Origin: Hsuehochloa calcarea
Lineage: Eukaryota; Streptophyta; Magnoliopsida; Poales; Poaceae
DNA: 64,000 nt
Assembly (NCBI GenBank): GCA_036346395.1
Contig: CM070603.1
Span: 25,639,045 to 25,703,044, forward strand
Direction: 5' to 3'
The position numbers and the translations under genes are program-made. The notes below the pieces were generated by a model. It saw nothing but the letters and a program-made list of their open reading frames with translations, made no database searches and was not told the origin of the DNA. This document shows, piece by piece, positions 1 to 11,687 of the stretch (position 1 is the first letter of the stretch; each line of letters begins with the position of its first letter).

Positions 1-26
1 ATCTTAATTATTTTACTAATCTTGAT
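1..26. repeat. Retrotransposon-like fragment joined to MINIYO exon 2
   Basis: These 26 bases are identical to 5293-5318, which lies inside the LTR at 2928-7260. The MINIYO reading frame stops looking like its family exactly here. I infer that sequence of that LTR family, or filler DNA copied from it, replaces the rest of exon 2. The joint is not at an LTR terminus, so this is not a simple intact insertion. Confidence 0.55.
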
Positions 27-512
27 GAAGTCTCGCCACTGGCTGAAATCCATGCCCTTCCTCTCCTTCCTCCTCACCGGGCCGGCCGCGGCGGCCACCG
101 GCTGGTAGTCCGTCTCGTCCTCGTCCCCCTCCGCCCTGCCGGCATCCTTCGCCGCGGGATTCCAGTGCTGCAAAAGAGCAGTTAGTCAGTCGGAGAGTAC
201 AAGCAAGCACTAGGCGAAGCGAACGGGAGCGGGTTTAGGGCTAGGGTTTGGAGGAGGGAGGACAGCGGCGGCTTACGGGGCCGTGGGAGCGGTGGCGGGC
301 GACGGGGAAGGGGAGGACGGTGGGGTGTGGCGCGGAGGAGGGTGCGGCGGCGGAGAAGCCCTTCTCGACGATGGCGCCGACGAGGTGGGAGGGAGGCGCC
401 GACGCCGCCGCCACGGCGGGGGGAGGCGCGCGGGGTCGTAGGGCTCCTCCACCACCTTGCGTCGCGCGGGGCGGGCGCCCGGCGGGTGCTTCCGCTTCGT
501 CGCCTCGTCCAT
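17..512 (-). CDS. IYO: MINIYO (RPAP1-type) protein, N-terminal two exons, frameshifted and cut by the window edge
   Basis: MINIYO is the plant homologue of RPAP1, a nuclear factor tied to RNA polymerase II elongation and the onset of cell differentiation. The call rests on motifs I recognise from the Arabidopsis N-terminus. Exon 1 (277-512) encodes HLVGAIVEKGFS and LPFPVARHRSHGP. A donor GTAAGC follows, then a 109-bp intron (168-276) ending in a pyrimidine tract and GCAG. Exon 2 (17-167) opens HWNPAAKDA in the same phase and carries RRKERKGMDFSQWRDF. The start at 510-512 gives MDEATKRKHPPGARPAR, but that frame does not lead into the conserved frame. One extra base in the G6 run at 418-423 (C6 on the coding strand) would join them, so this copy is frameshifted or the run is miscalled. 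After WRDF the sequence stops resembling the family. A possible donor GTAAAA lies at 16-11. The family is well over 1000 residues, so most of the gene is absent here. Identity is fairly sure; function of this copy is doubtful. Confidence 0.72.
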
Positions 513-1453
513 TGGGGGGCTTGGGGTTTGGTGTGTACTGGAGCGCAGCGTGGTGATCGGCGATGAGGGTTTAACCGTGCAAGGGAAGGACCGAAGGAAG
601 GATTGGTTTTGGTTTGGGTTGGTTTGCTTTTGGTAGGTGCCAGGGTGAAACGATCCGATCCAAGCCGAGTCTGTTTAAACTATGTTTGTACAAGCTTGAA
701 TAAACAGTGAGTTCAGCTCAGCTTGACTCGATTCGAAAATGAGTTAGAAGAAAGGTTTGGCTCGAAACAAAGCTCGAGCTGACCCGAGCGGGCTTGCCAG
801 TCAAGTAGTAAATGACTGCAATGATCGGTCGAGGGCAGGTGGGCGACCGCAGCGGGGTCGGAGGGCAAGAGGGAGGAGTCGTCGTGAGCAAAGAGGCGGG
901 GTCGAAGGTCTGCTCTCGTTGCGGCGGCACGGACTGCAAAGAGCGGCCGGCACAGCAGCACCCGACCGACGGAGCAAGAAGTGGGGAAGAGGACAGGCCG
1001 ACGAAAAAAAGAAGAAACGAAGAAAGAAGCAGAGATCTTGAGAGGAAGACACCAGAGCAAGCAGCAAGGGAGAGGACGTCTACGGCCGCAGCTTTCCATC
1101 GCACGAAGCACAGTAGCTGCAACGCGAAGCAACAACCAAGAGAGGGAGAGGCGCGCGCTGACTTCCTCCGCACGCTCGTCGACCGCGACTCCATGAGCTA
1201 GACCGCTTCCTCGCGTCCGCCTCCAGTAGGCCCTCCACTGCGCTCGCCTCTCCGCCGCCGCCGCCCATCGCCTAGCTCGAGTTTGTGCGTAAGCAGATCC
1301 AGCCCAAGATCGCCAGAGGGTGCTCGAGCCTCGAGCGTTGGTTCCCGTCAGGGGAGAGTGTGAAGCAGAGGAGCTCACCGGATGCGAGTCCGAGGGCGGG
1401 GAGGGTGGCGGAGGGGTTGGGGGATATGAGCTCCTCGAAGTGGTTGAGGGAGC
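513..1453. other. GC-rich sequence upstream of MINIYO, no convincing gene
   Basis: This would be the promoter side of the minus-strand MINIYO copy. It contains a purine-rich stretch (about 840-1070) and a GC-rich stretch (about 1080-1450) with open frames on both strands. One plus-strand frame at about 1285-1450 (EFVRKQIQPKIARGCSSLERW) has the look of a coding fragment, but I do not recognise the family. It is interrupted by the hAT-like element that starts at 1454. Confidence 0.35.
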
Positions 1454-2206
1454 TAGGGATGGCAACAGGGCATTCCCTGTCGGGGAGTAGTGGAACATCC
1501 CCATCCCTAATAGAAGGAAAAATCTTTGTTCCCGTTTTCATCCCCGTCCTCGGGTGCTATTCTCCCCCATTCCACATCCCCATCGGGTTATCAGGGTCCC
1601 ACGGGGACCCATACTCGAAAGTTGGACCCCCAACCTCTCCTACACAGACACAATAGTTACATAAAATTATCTTTATTGCAACATGAGCTACCTTCTGCTC
1701 TGTGCCCTTCTTGCTTTTTGCAACTTCACCAGTATAAGTATTCTCATCAAATAACACAGATGCAACAAACAAGGTCATGGACTCATAGGGCTTAAGTCTA
1801 ACCCTTCTGGATTAACTACAGAGAAAGAGGGTTGAGTGGCTTTTATCTTAACAATAAATTTATGAAGAATTGATTTACAAAACATGCAACCGAAGTTTAT
1901 AAGTCTCAAGTTATCATCTTACGAGAATACAATATGGTATAGATAAAAAGAAGGAGTATGCATGCAGGTCTTTGCCCAAAAAGAAGCAACAGAGAAAAAC
2001 TAGTGGCCCACATGTCATAGAGTTATCAGGGGCCATGCAGGTAGCGGGGATGGGGAGTAGGGGAATGGCCCTGTCCCACTTCACTTGATGAGGAGTTGTC
2101 TTTGCATATTAGCATCCCTGTGGGGGAAGAAATAGCCCCAACCCCGCCCCCTAATTGGTGAATTCCCCATCAAAGAATGGGGAATGGGGGCCCATTGCCA
2201 TCCCTA
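1454..2206. mobile_element. hAT-like non-autonomous element with TAGGGATGGCAA ends
   Basis: The left end TAGGGATGGCAACAGGGC is mirrored at the right end by TTGCCATCCCTA, with further inverted similarity rich in CCCC/GGGG blocks (ATTCCC, GGGGAC). It shares its terminal 12 bases with the element at 13043-13602. No reading frame resembles a transposase. The 8 bases on each side do not match, so the target duplication has decayed, or the flanks were altered after insertion. A TA sits at both ends but is part of the terminal repeat. Confidence 0.65.
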
Positions 2207-2927
2207 TCTGCGACTCGATCGCCCAACGCCCGTGTACTGAGTAGTGCGCTATGTAGACAGTAGTTTACGGGGAGGCAAGCTTGAGGTCAAAGTCGAGGAT
2301 TAGGCAGCCTTCGCGTGATAAATTTTTCAATACGTTTTTTTAATTTTCAGCAAGTTACAATGATATCGGATGCTAGCAATTGAAGCCACGGCCCATGAGC
2401 TCGATGAAGCGTTTTGCTTGGCCGACCTGAAGTATATCCTTATTTGAACACTCGTCATAGTTTTCATTGTTCATTCCCCACCACAGGAGCACCCCATCTT
2501 CTCCCTCCTCCAATGACTCGCCAGCGACTAGAGTTTTGCCATCAGGGGCCGGCCACCGACACCATGATCTTCCTTGCTTCTATCTTTCCCTCCCTCCCTC
2601 CTCTCCTCTCTCTCCATCGACATTTTATCGCCACCAAATTGAGCGCCGCCTTCCACAACCATGCCTCCCCACTGCCTTCCTTGTCCCTGCCGGGGCTAGA
2701 GATGAAGTAGGGTATGTCCGCCACTATCGTCGGTGCTCATCGGATCTGACGATTCCATGGTCGGAGGAGTTGGTGTTGATGATCAGAGGAGGAGGTGGTC
2801 AAGGCCCAAGGGGTGACGAGGCGGTGGTGCCAGGCCAGCCTCGCCCCTACCAAATTTGGACTGGCTGACGAGGCAGTGGTATGGGCGTCTCTCTCCTTCC
2901 TTCTCTCCCGAGCTTAACTTCAATAAG
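2207..2927. other. Unassigned interval between two mobile elements
   Basis: The interval contains a pyrimidine-rich block at about 2470-2690 with overlapping open frames of low-complexity composition. I see no family motif, splice pattern or terminal repeat. Nothing further can be supported. Confidence 0.3.
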
Positions 2928-5900
2928 TGTTAAACCCCAAATTTGCAATTTGGAATCTTTCGTGTTCACGACACCAGTCCCTCGATCAGTAGCCAATGCC
3001 CACAGTACACGGGAATATCAAACACATATCACGAAAATATAAACCTATTGCATAATAATAATCAAGTGTAAATAAACCTTACGGCTTTTGACTTTCAGAA
3101 TGGAAGGACATGCCAAATACATTTAAAGAATCAATAGTAGAAGCAGAATTTAAAGTGCAATCGACTAGGACTCGCAACCTAGTTCTTGGCCTTCTTGATT
3201 TTCAGTCTTGACGGATGCTCATAAGTGCCCTCATAGTCTTCTTTCCTACACTTAATGAATAATAATATTGAGTGAATATGAGTACATAACCGTACTCCAC
3301 GAGCCAACACACATAATACAATTATATAATATGCAAGGCTGGTCAAAGGAATGGCTTGTGGTTCTTTTGTTTGCATAAAGATACTTATTGAAATAGATTA
3401 AGTAGTAAGAAAAGCCTGAGACCTAGCATTTTAACTAGCACTGGTGTTAATGAAATTGAGTATTTGTTGTAGAATAGTAGTAGAGGCTCCAACCTCTGAT
3501 ATCACTGAGTGGCTCCATCCACACAATGCTTATGTTCTTTCTCAGGCCACATCTCGTACTTCTCATTGGTTTTCAACCAGGTCATCTCAAATCTCTAGGC
3601 CCCAACTCATCTTTTCATTCCACCCACAAATTGTTATATGAAAATAAAAGTTAATTCAAGTAAGTTCTCGGCACCGCCCATGATCGTAGGCACGGCTATC
3701 TAGATAGTTTTTATACTCTGCAGAGTTCACACATTTTACCCACAAGAGACAATCAACTTATAACGTTTGTACTGACACACTTCCATAGGTGTGTGACTAA
3801 GATGATTGTCACAAGGCATTTACAATGCCCCTCCTCAACGCAACCCCACCTGCGAAGGTTTCCACCTCCTTGGGCCGCGCCCCCGGGAGGCCCCCTCTTG
3901 CGCTGTGTGGTTCAGTGGCTCACTTACCCTTATCCACACCACACCCACCAATCACGAAGCTACACTGAGGTGAACAAATTAGTTAGTCAGGTCGTACTCA
4001 TTATAGACTTATGGTTGCACTGGTTTTACACGAAAGGTCGTACAAGAACTTGATCTTTTATTAACTTGGGCGGAACTTCCCTATACCCACTCCATTGTGC
4101 TCGCTACCAGCACCCACCATGCTTTCCAGCCACCCGAGTCAAAATTTGTTATGGGTTTTTCCTTTTTGTTTGAAATAGTTTTCTAGTTCGCCAGACTCCA
4201 ACCTCGATTGCCCAAATACAGTTTCAAATTTTGTATGATGTCGGGGCAAATTATTACACGTATGTTAATGTATCTAAGTAAGGCTAAGCATGACACTTAG
4301 ATACGGACTTAGTAACTAGTATGTATACCATTAGTTCTATAGTGACAAAGGATTGTGTCCAAGTTCAAGGATAAGAAGGTTATACTCAATTATCATTAAT
4401 GTATTAACTATGAGCTAGGTCAATATAATTGAATAAATCATAGCAATGCAATTTCATAATTTAAAACAATATAAATTGCATTTCAAAAATAGGTGCAACA
4501 TGATCAAAGTGTTGACTCGCCTTGCTCAATATTCTGATAACCTTGGCCTTGTTCTGTCTTGGACTGCTGCTTCGTCATAGATTCATATTCTAACTACACG
4601 GAATACGATCGACCCCAAGAATGTCTAAAAGCAATCATATGAAATCCAATAAATCCAAAGCATTTAAGATGAAGGAAATACTTCAAATGAAAGTAAACAA
4701 ATCTAAGCATGTTTTAAGAAGAAAACACGTCAAACAAAACTAAACATATATAACGATATCTTGAAAGAAGGAAGTATTCTAGATGAAACCAGACGTACTC
4801 AAGTGGAGTTGATGAAGAAAATACTTTAGATGAAGTATATCCAAAGGTAATTGATGAAGAAAATACTTCAGATGGAATGAAGAACATCCAGGATATTTGG
4901 AATGAAGGACATACTTCAGACCAAAGTAGACACACCCAAACCTTATTCTTTTGGCCTAAGGGTGGGGTTTTGGGTTACTAGTTATACTTAGGGCCAGGTA
5001 AACGTTTGATCTGGAGTGAGAGCGAGAGGTATCGACTCCCGGAAAATCCGTTGGTAAAGAAAGTTACGAACCGAACGAAAATTTACCTATTTTAAAATTT
5101 TGTAAGAGCTTACTTGTAAGTATATGTTGTTATGATGTATTACTTTATTACTACTCTACTAGTGGGTGTACATGTCATTGACGTATTGTCGTTATTATCA
5201 TTTATCATTGTATGACCATGACCTAGGGCCTACATGTCATTCAGTTAATTATAGCTTAATAAAAATGTCTATGTTAATTGCAATATCCATTTATCTTAAT
5301 TATTTTACTAATCTTGATTAATCATTTGATTAACTCATTATCTTCATTACCTTTATTATAACAATGGCCTAAGGCCCTCATGTCATTTAAGGTAACTATA
5401 TTTAAATATGGCTCCTTGTTAAACTTGCTCTTTGAACTTAGTTGCCATTGACATGACAAAACTCAATGACCATTTCTATTTATCATCTAATCACCTAAGC
5501 TAATCACTATTTAACCCAATGCAATCTCTAGTTAAAGATGTACCCTACTACTATCGAAGTTTCAAATATAACTTATAATGTAATGAAGTATTTAACTAAG
5601 CTAGTTATTCAATTCAACTCTGACCATTCTTAATTAGCCCCTAGTAAGCATAATTGCATCTTGCTAACTGAACATCTACCAATAAATTAATTTGAGTGGT
5701 TACTTGATTAGGTGGGGCTATAGTCATTCACTTACTCCTAAAACACCATTTGTCAATTAAGCCCTTACAGGCGGGGCCCACTGGTCATACATACAAAGGA
5801 AAAGAGAGAGACGCGGGGAGGAATTGGAAGCAACAGGAGGGGTTCCCTGTTTCTTGCCTCAAAACAGAGGAGCCGGCCATAGCTATGGTGGAGGGCACGA

Positions 5901-7260
5901 CACCGGCAAGGTAGTCGACGGTGGTAGCGGTGGAGAGGAAAAATGGAACCGCATGGCGAAGGCGACCTTGTGGGTGGCGGTGGCGCAACTTGAGACAGTT
6001 GGTGGAGGCCGGACGGTTGTGCGCGGCGGCTGGAGCGGGGCACGAATGGAGTGGCGATGCTAGACGGAAGGAAGGGAAAAGAGGGGGCACACGTGAGCAC
6101 CAGGGAGGTGCGGGGGTCTTATCAGAGCAGTCAAAGGAGATGGAGGCAAGTCGGTGCGGACCAGCAATGAGAGCCAAGGGCGGTGGGGTCGACTTCCCGC
6201 CGCGACGGCGCACTGGTGAGGGGGGACCAAACCAACGGTTGGGGAGGGTCGAGGAAGGTGTGAGGACTCTCTAGTAGGGAGGAATCAGAGAATTACTCAC
6301 CGAGAGAGAAGGCGGTGGTGGTGGTGCACGGGGGAAATTGGGGAAGAAGGTGACGTGGGGTGCTCTGGAGGAGGAGGGACAAAATTGTTTAAGGGGAAAA
6401 CTTACTTGAAGCCTAGAACATGCCGTGATGTGGTGGTTTGGGGGTGGAGTTCGTCGGTTTGGCCAGGGTGTCGAGCGAGGTGGCGGCCGGTTTCGGGGGC
6501 GGTGATGGTGGCATGGTCCTTCAATCGATTCTGAGCGAGGGAGAAGGAAGGAAGGTGAGGGACGGGGCGAGGACATTGATGCGAGAGCGATGGACATGGT
6601 GGTAGTGGCAATTGCTCAACTGAACGCCCGAAGGGGCTTGGCGAATGCGGCGGCTAGAAGCAGAGGCGGGTGGGCGCGCGTAGCTTGGATACGGGATTAG
6701 GTGTGCTCAGTGAGGGAGAAGGTGGGGTGGGGGGTCAAGAGGAAGGGAAGCGGATGCCGGGGCGTGGCTTTGAGGGTGAGGCGAGGAGGCTGGCGGGGCG
6801 AGCTTGAGTGCGGCGGCGACGAGCAGTGCTCGTCGGCGGCGGGCAACGACGTGATAGGAGGTAAGGCTCCAGTGGCGGCGACGAGACGATAGTCAGGTGA
6901 GGATGGTTTTGATGTGGGGGACAACATGGCTATAACACTGGCGACGGAAAGGTAGCAGTTGACTGGCGACATGGGTGGCACGGCTTGCTGGGCGTTGTCG
7001 GGGTAGTAAAGGAAGGAGAGAAGGGTCAGAGGCTGGCGTGTGGGAGCGAGCGTGAGGAGGAGGCCAAGTGGAGAGGACAACAGAAGGGAGAGGACGAATG
7101 AGCCTGTCAGGAAAGTGAAAAGCAGAAAGGAAAAAGAAAAAGAAAATAAAAGGGAAAGACGAGCTGGGTCGGATGGTTTTTGACACAAACCGATTTTTTA
7201 TTTGGTTTTTTCTAAGCTTTTTAAATCCTAATTTTAATTCGAATTCCTGGTTTGGCATTT
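2928..7260 (-). mobile_element. Large Ty3/gypsy LTR, apparently solo or truncated (copy 1)
   Basis: The sequence aligns in order with the 3' LTR of the gypsy element at 47720-50789. Shared blocks include CGAGCCAACACACA (3299 and 48289), a CGTAGGCACGG block (about 3690 and 48664), a GGGCCCAC block (5774, 40299, 49687) followed by GC-rich sequence, and an AT-rich minus-strand start with AATTCGAATT-type repeats. On the plus strand it opens TGTTAAACCCC at 2928. The GC-rich section 5800-7180 gives long open frames on both strands, but they look like low-complexity LTR sequence and not genes. No gypsy coding follows at the right. The right boundary is approximate and I could not find the 5-bp target duplication. 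Confidence 0.55.
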
Positions 7261-7429
7261 TAATTTTAGAATTTGTAATTAAATTTAGACTACAACAATT
7301 GTTTATATTGTTGGAGTTTAAAATAACACCCTAGAAATTTGGATATCAACAAAGCTCAACAAATTTTTAAAAAAACCCCGCATTTTTAAACAGTTTCAAA
7401 CGCGCAAAATTTTTGGATTTTTATAGTAA

Positions 7430-8720
7430 GGTTGTTGCATGCATTTCTTGGATTTGTTGCAACCCATTTCTCTATTTGTTGCAAGAATTTATCCTAGGTG
7501 TTGTGGTTGTTGCAGATCTATTTTTCGGTTGTTGCATCCTGGTTGCATAATATTGCAACTATTATTTTCAAATGTTGCAGCGCTGTAATGTTCTAAATTA
7601 TTTTGATCAGAAACTTTGGGTATAAATTATGAAAATCTAGTGTAATATTTTTGATTTGTTGAAAACAATGTCTCTAATTGTTGCATGAGTAATTTAAAAA
7701 TGTTATCACTGGTGTTTTTAAATATTGCAATGTTTTTGTAACAGTGTAAATTTCTTTTGTTTGAGATTACTGAACTACTTTGCTACTAGATTGTATACTC
7801 ATAGTTTCATCCAATTTTGGTGTGAAAATAAATATTTTAATTATTTGTTTGACATTGCTGCCACAATTCTTCAGTATTGTTGCAGACATTGTTACAAGTG
7901 TTGCGGATGTGGTTCACGTATGTTGCTCCTGAGCGCATGCTAGGAAGTTTCCCATTGTATGCTTTCCCCACTGTTATATCTCATTTGGGGTGGATTTTTG
8001 GCCTTTCGATTTGGCGCAACAGAGAGCTAGTTTCTAGTGGCGATCTCTAGCCACTGTCGGCTCGCTGGAGTTCCAGCTTTCTGGAGAGGAGGCCGCGACA
8101 GACAACCTCCCACGAGCACGAGCAGTGGCAACCTCAGACCAATGGGCTGGCGTTGGAGCTCGGGATGTTGGCGTCGGGCTTATGACGCCTGTAGTCACAG
8201 CCTGCTTCCATGGAGGAGGCGTAGGGAGGGAGAGGACAATCTCTGTCCGTCGCTGGCTTGTCGGAGCTCCAGCTTGCCGGAGGAGGAGGGAGGGAGGAGG
8301 AGGAGGAACCGAACGGTGCTCCGTGATACGTTTGCAACAAATTTAAAATGAGGTGCAACATCAATTAGATGAACACACAACAAAATTTGCCAAGGTTGCA
8401 ACAACAATCACAAACAAAAAATGGTGCACTAAATTAACAACTAATGGCAAAAAAAACACCATGATGCAACACATAAGAACTCTCATGCAACATCAACAAA
8501 TAAATATTACAACAAAATAAAACTTCTTGTGTAACAAATCAACACAACTAATGCAACAAAAATATTGTTGTTGCAACTAACGAAAAAGACAGTTGCAATA
8601 AAATAGTAATTGGATACAACAACTATTTTACAGAAGCACGCAAGTGTGCAATATTCAAGAAAACATTTGCAACAACTTGATTTAACTATTGCAACAACCC
8701 ACAAAAGCATAGATGAGGAG
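7430..8720. repeat. Two opposed arrays of a TGTTGCA-type motif
   Basis: From about 7430 to 7930 the motif TTGTTGCA or GTTGCA recurs roughly a dozen times on the plus strand. From about 8330 to 8720 the reverse complement TGCAACAA recurs a similar number of times. A GC-rich core (8030-8330), with a short internal duplication around GGAGTTCCAGCTT and GGAGCTCCAGCTT, sits between them. This layout resembles the subterminal repeats of a DNA transposon, but I found no CACTA or other terminal repeat. The function is unknown. Confidence 0.5.
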
Positions 8721-9486
8721 ATGACAATTGACCACACCACTGTCTCATCACCACCACGATGGACTCATCGCTGTCATCTTGGGCCTTGGATGTGAGATGA
8801 CGCTGGTATGGGTAGCCTCCGGTAGTGTTGGAGTGCAGACAGCAAAATCGTGCCTAGTTAACATCGGCAGATCTCCGTTGGTCTCGATGGTGCTTGTGGA
8901 GGCCGTGCCCGATGACTTGACTTGGCTCACCCCAATGCTCTCACGAGGCACGATGGCGACGCCTGCTCCCTATCAACAACGGAGCTCGGCCGTGCGTGGA
9001 CAGAGAAGGGAGGAAGGAGCTCTCGTGCTTGCGCGTGGGATAGAGAGACGCTTAGCCATAGCTTGCCGGAAAGCTCAACGGTGGTAGTTTGGCCGGAGCA
9101 ACAGAGAGAGACCCATGGGTGGGGAGTGAGGAATAATTGGATGAATATCTGGTTGTAAAAAAGAATGAAGAGAAAGATGAAAAGGCTCAACAGGATAAGG
9201 GCTAACAAGTGGTGGAGATGTGACGGGGGAGTGTGGGACAATTGGATGTATAATCGCTTGATTTTTTCAGTTGAATCAAACGCATGACCCGTATCATTAC
9301 CTTTATAATTAAACTGTAGGGTGGACTGACAAGTAATCTCACGATATATAGAACTAAACAGCCCACGACATATGAATGAAAATGTGCGCAGTTTCAGATC
9401 ATGTTTGTTAGGAACTAAATGTTTCCTTTGTATTAACAAATGTTTCCAAAAAAACACTAGGCTAAACCAAATGTGCATAACTAAAA
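8721..9486. other. Unassigned interval left of the foldback element
   Basis: A GC-rich part (8740-9110) has overlapping frames on both strands that carry no recognisable domain. It is followed by AT-rich sequence. It may belong with the TGTTGCA arrays to its left as the captured part of one element, but I see no boundary that proves this. Confidence 0.3.
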
Positions 9487-10496
9487 GAGAAAATTGCACT
9501 GTAGATCCCTGAACTTGTGAGGTTATACCACTTATCTCACTGGACTTGCATTTTACTTTCTCAGCCCCTTAAACTTGGCGAGGTTGTGCCACTTAGCTAG
9601 TTAGCTCTGAAATTGCATTTTACTTTCTCATCCCCCTATACTTGCGAGGTTGTGCCACTTAGCCACCTGAACTTACGTTGAAGTGAAGTTTGTCGGATGC
9701 AACACCGACGACTTTGTTCCCTCCGAGTCCGGTGGACTCGTCGCCACCCCATTCCAGCCGTGTTCATCATCTCCATCATCTTACACCGATAAAATAGATT
9801 CGTCAGACCCAAGAACGCACGCACCGTGCTTGCGTCTTCGTTGGAGCTCCACCGTTGCAGCTTGTCACCGCCCTCGTCCTTGCCTCCTCTGAGTCGGCCG
9901 TGAGAGAGAGAGAAGTATATTCTTAGTATCAGAGCACAAGCTACTCACCCTACACGAAGTCCATTTGGTCGTTTGCTAACATAAAAGACTATATAGTGAA
10001 TCACCGTGAGAGAGAGAGAGGTATTGTGCATCTGCTCTGGATTTTCGGTTAGCAAACGGCTAAATGGACTTCGTGCAAGGTGAGTAGCTTCTACTCTGAC
10101 ACTAGAATGTATTTCTCTCTCTTACGGACGACTAAGAGAAGAGAAGGCAAGGGCAAGGGCAGCAGCAAGCTACAGCGGTGGGGCTCAGGCGAAGACGCCA
10201 GCACGGTGCGTTCCCAGGCGCGAAAAATTCATTTTTTTAGTGTGAGGTGACGGGGATGATGAACATGGCCAGAACGGGGCAACGACGAGTCCACCAGACT
10301 CCGAGGGGATGAAGTCACCGGCATCGCATCCGACGAATGCTTCAACATAAGTTCAAGGGACTGATAAAGTAAAATGCAACTTCAGTGAACTAAGCGACAC
10401 AACCTCATAAGTTCAGAGGGCTGAGAAAGTAAAATACAAGTTCAGAGAGCTAAGTGACACAACCTCGCAAGTTTGGGGACCTACGGTGCAATTCTC
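9487..10496. mobile_element. Foldback Mutator-like element
   Basis: The element runs from GAGAAAATTGCACTGTAG to CTACGGTGCAATTCTC and is flanked on both sides by the same 9 bases, TAACTAAAA (9478-9486 and 10497-10505). A 9-bp duplication is the Mutator superfamily hallmark. The two halves are inverted copies almost to the centre near 10000. Examples are CCGGTGGACTCGTCGCC facing its mirror near 10300, and CGAAGTCCATTTGG facing AAATGGACTTCG. The arms also contain direct repeats of a CACTTAGC...CTTGCATTTTACTTTCTC unit. No transposase is present. The transcript would fold into a hairpin several hundred bases long. Confidence 0.8.
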
Positions 10497-10505
10497 TAAC
10501 TAAAA

Positions 10506-11445
10506 CTTTACAACAATTTTAATGTAGATGTGTTGTACCATATTTAGCAACTGGAGGTCGTCGGTGTAGCATGATATTTGCTACAATTTTGATATCTATA
10601 ATACAACTTTGACTACTAATTTCTATTGTAATATATATTTATAAATCTAATAAAAATATACTGCTATAAAAATCTCAAAAAAGACAAATGTATTATTCAT
10701 ACAACCAATTTAGATATTTAATGTCAATGTTGTTGGCCAACTTCCAAGTATTTTGCTTTAAAAAATTCCTAACGTGACTTTTTAATTAAGAGAATCGTTA
10801 TGAGTTGTTGATATTATTAAACCGCATTAACAAGGCATGGTACTAAAAAGTATAAACAAACTTGACATTTTGGTCTTCGGGTAATATGTAGCGCAAACCA
10901 TGATTTAAGAGTAGTCATGCGAACCACTTTGACTCGACCAATGAGCCAACATGAAAAAAACATATAAGTTGTGGAAGTAAATCTTAGTTTAGCATACATC
11001 GTTTGTAATTTCAAATTTAGTTTGTGTTGGCATAAAGAAGTTAAAACCTTAACAAACTATAAGTTCAAAGAAAATGGAAAAAGGGCAAAGTTACTATCTA
11101 TAGCAGACTTCTTTTGAGTTCAGACTTGAAGTTTCAAGGATGATGTAATACCCCATATACCATCTTAAATTTGTCGGGAACACCTTTTTTATTTATTATT
11201 CAGCGTTCAAACCAAAATACTTTGCATGACTTGCATCTCAATCATAGTTGCCACTACATAGGTACCCTTTTGGTTCTTATGCATAGCCTACTCCTGGCAG
11301 GGGCTTGAGGTGCGACAAGGATATAATAATTCTCAATGAATTAAATTGTTCATATGTAATTGTTATAATAGATATCAATATCTTTATGTTATTCATAAGG
11401 ATACCCAGTATCAATAATAAAGGAGAAACTTAGCCGAGTGGTCGT
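10506..11445. other. AT-rich interval without a recognisable gene
   Basis: The sequence is AT-rich with short frames only. There are no splice-like or domain signals and no terminal repeats that I can pair. Confidence 0.3.
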
Positions 11446-11449
11446 AAAC

Positions 11450-11680
11450 CATTTTACAACCACCTTATATGGTTGTAACTTTTTCTACGACTACTTAGTG
11501 GTCGTAAGATTTTCTACAATTATCTTATGATCGTAAGTCTTACTACGATCACTTTATGGTTGTAAGTTCTTCTACGACTACTTAGTGGTCGTAAGATTTG
11601 CTACGACCACCTCATAATCGTAAGCCTTACTACGTACTACGATCAGGCCAACTACGACCACTCTATGGTTAACAAAGCTT
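11450..11680. repeat. Tandem array of a ~30-bp palindromic unit
   Basis: Seven diverged copies of a unit of the form CTACGACNACTTAGTGGTCGTAAG follow one another with a spacing of 29-32 bases (about 11452, 11483, 11514, 11545, 11574, 11603, 11640). Each is nearly self-complementary (ACGAC...GTCGT). Such arrays are typical of CACTA subterminal regions, but no CACTA terminus is evident here. Confidence 0.55.
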
Positions 11681-11687
11681 ACAGACA

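Noticed and set aside
1285..1656. 123-residue frame that could be a small gene
   Set aside because: Its second half lies in the hAT-like element starting at 1454, so it is a chance fusion. The first half was not recognised.
5765..7258. Several long open frames on both strands in the GC-rich stretch
   Set aside because: They lie in the GC-rich section of an LTR, overlap in several frames, are low-complexity (Ser/Pro or Arg/Gly) and match no family. Equivalent frames occur in the sister LTRs.
11450..11680. CRISPR-like array because of regular ~30-base palindromic repeats
   Set aside because: Units abut without unique spacers, and the context is a plant nuclear genome. It is a transposon-type tandem repeat.
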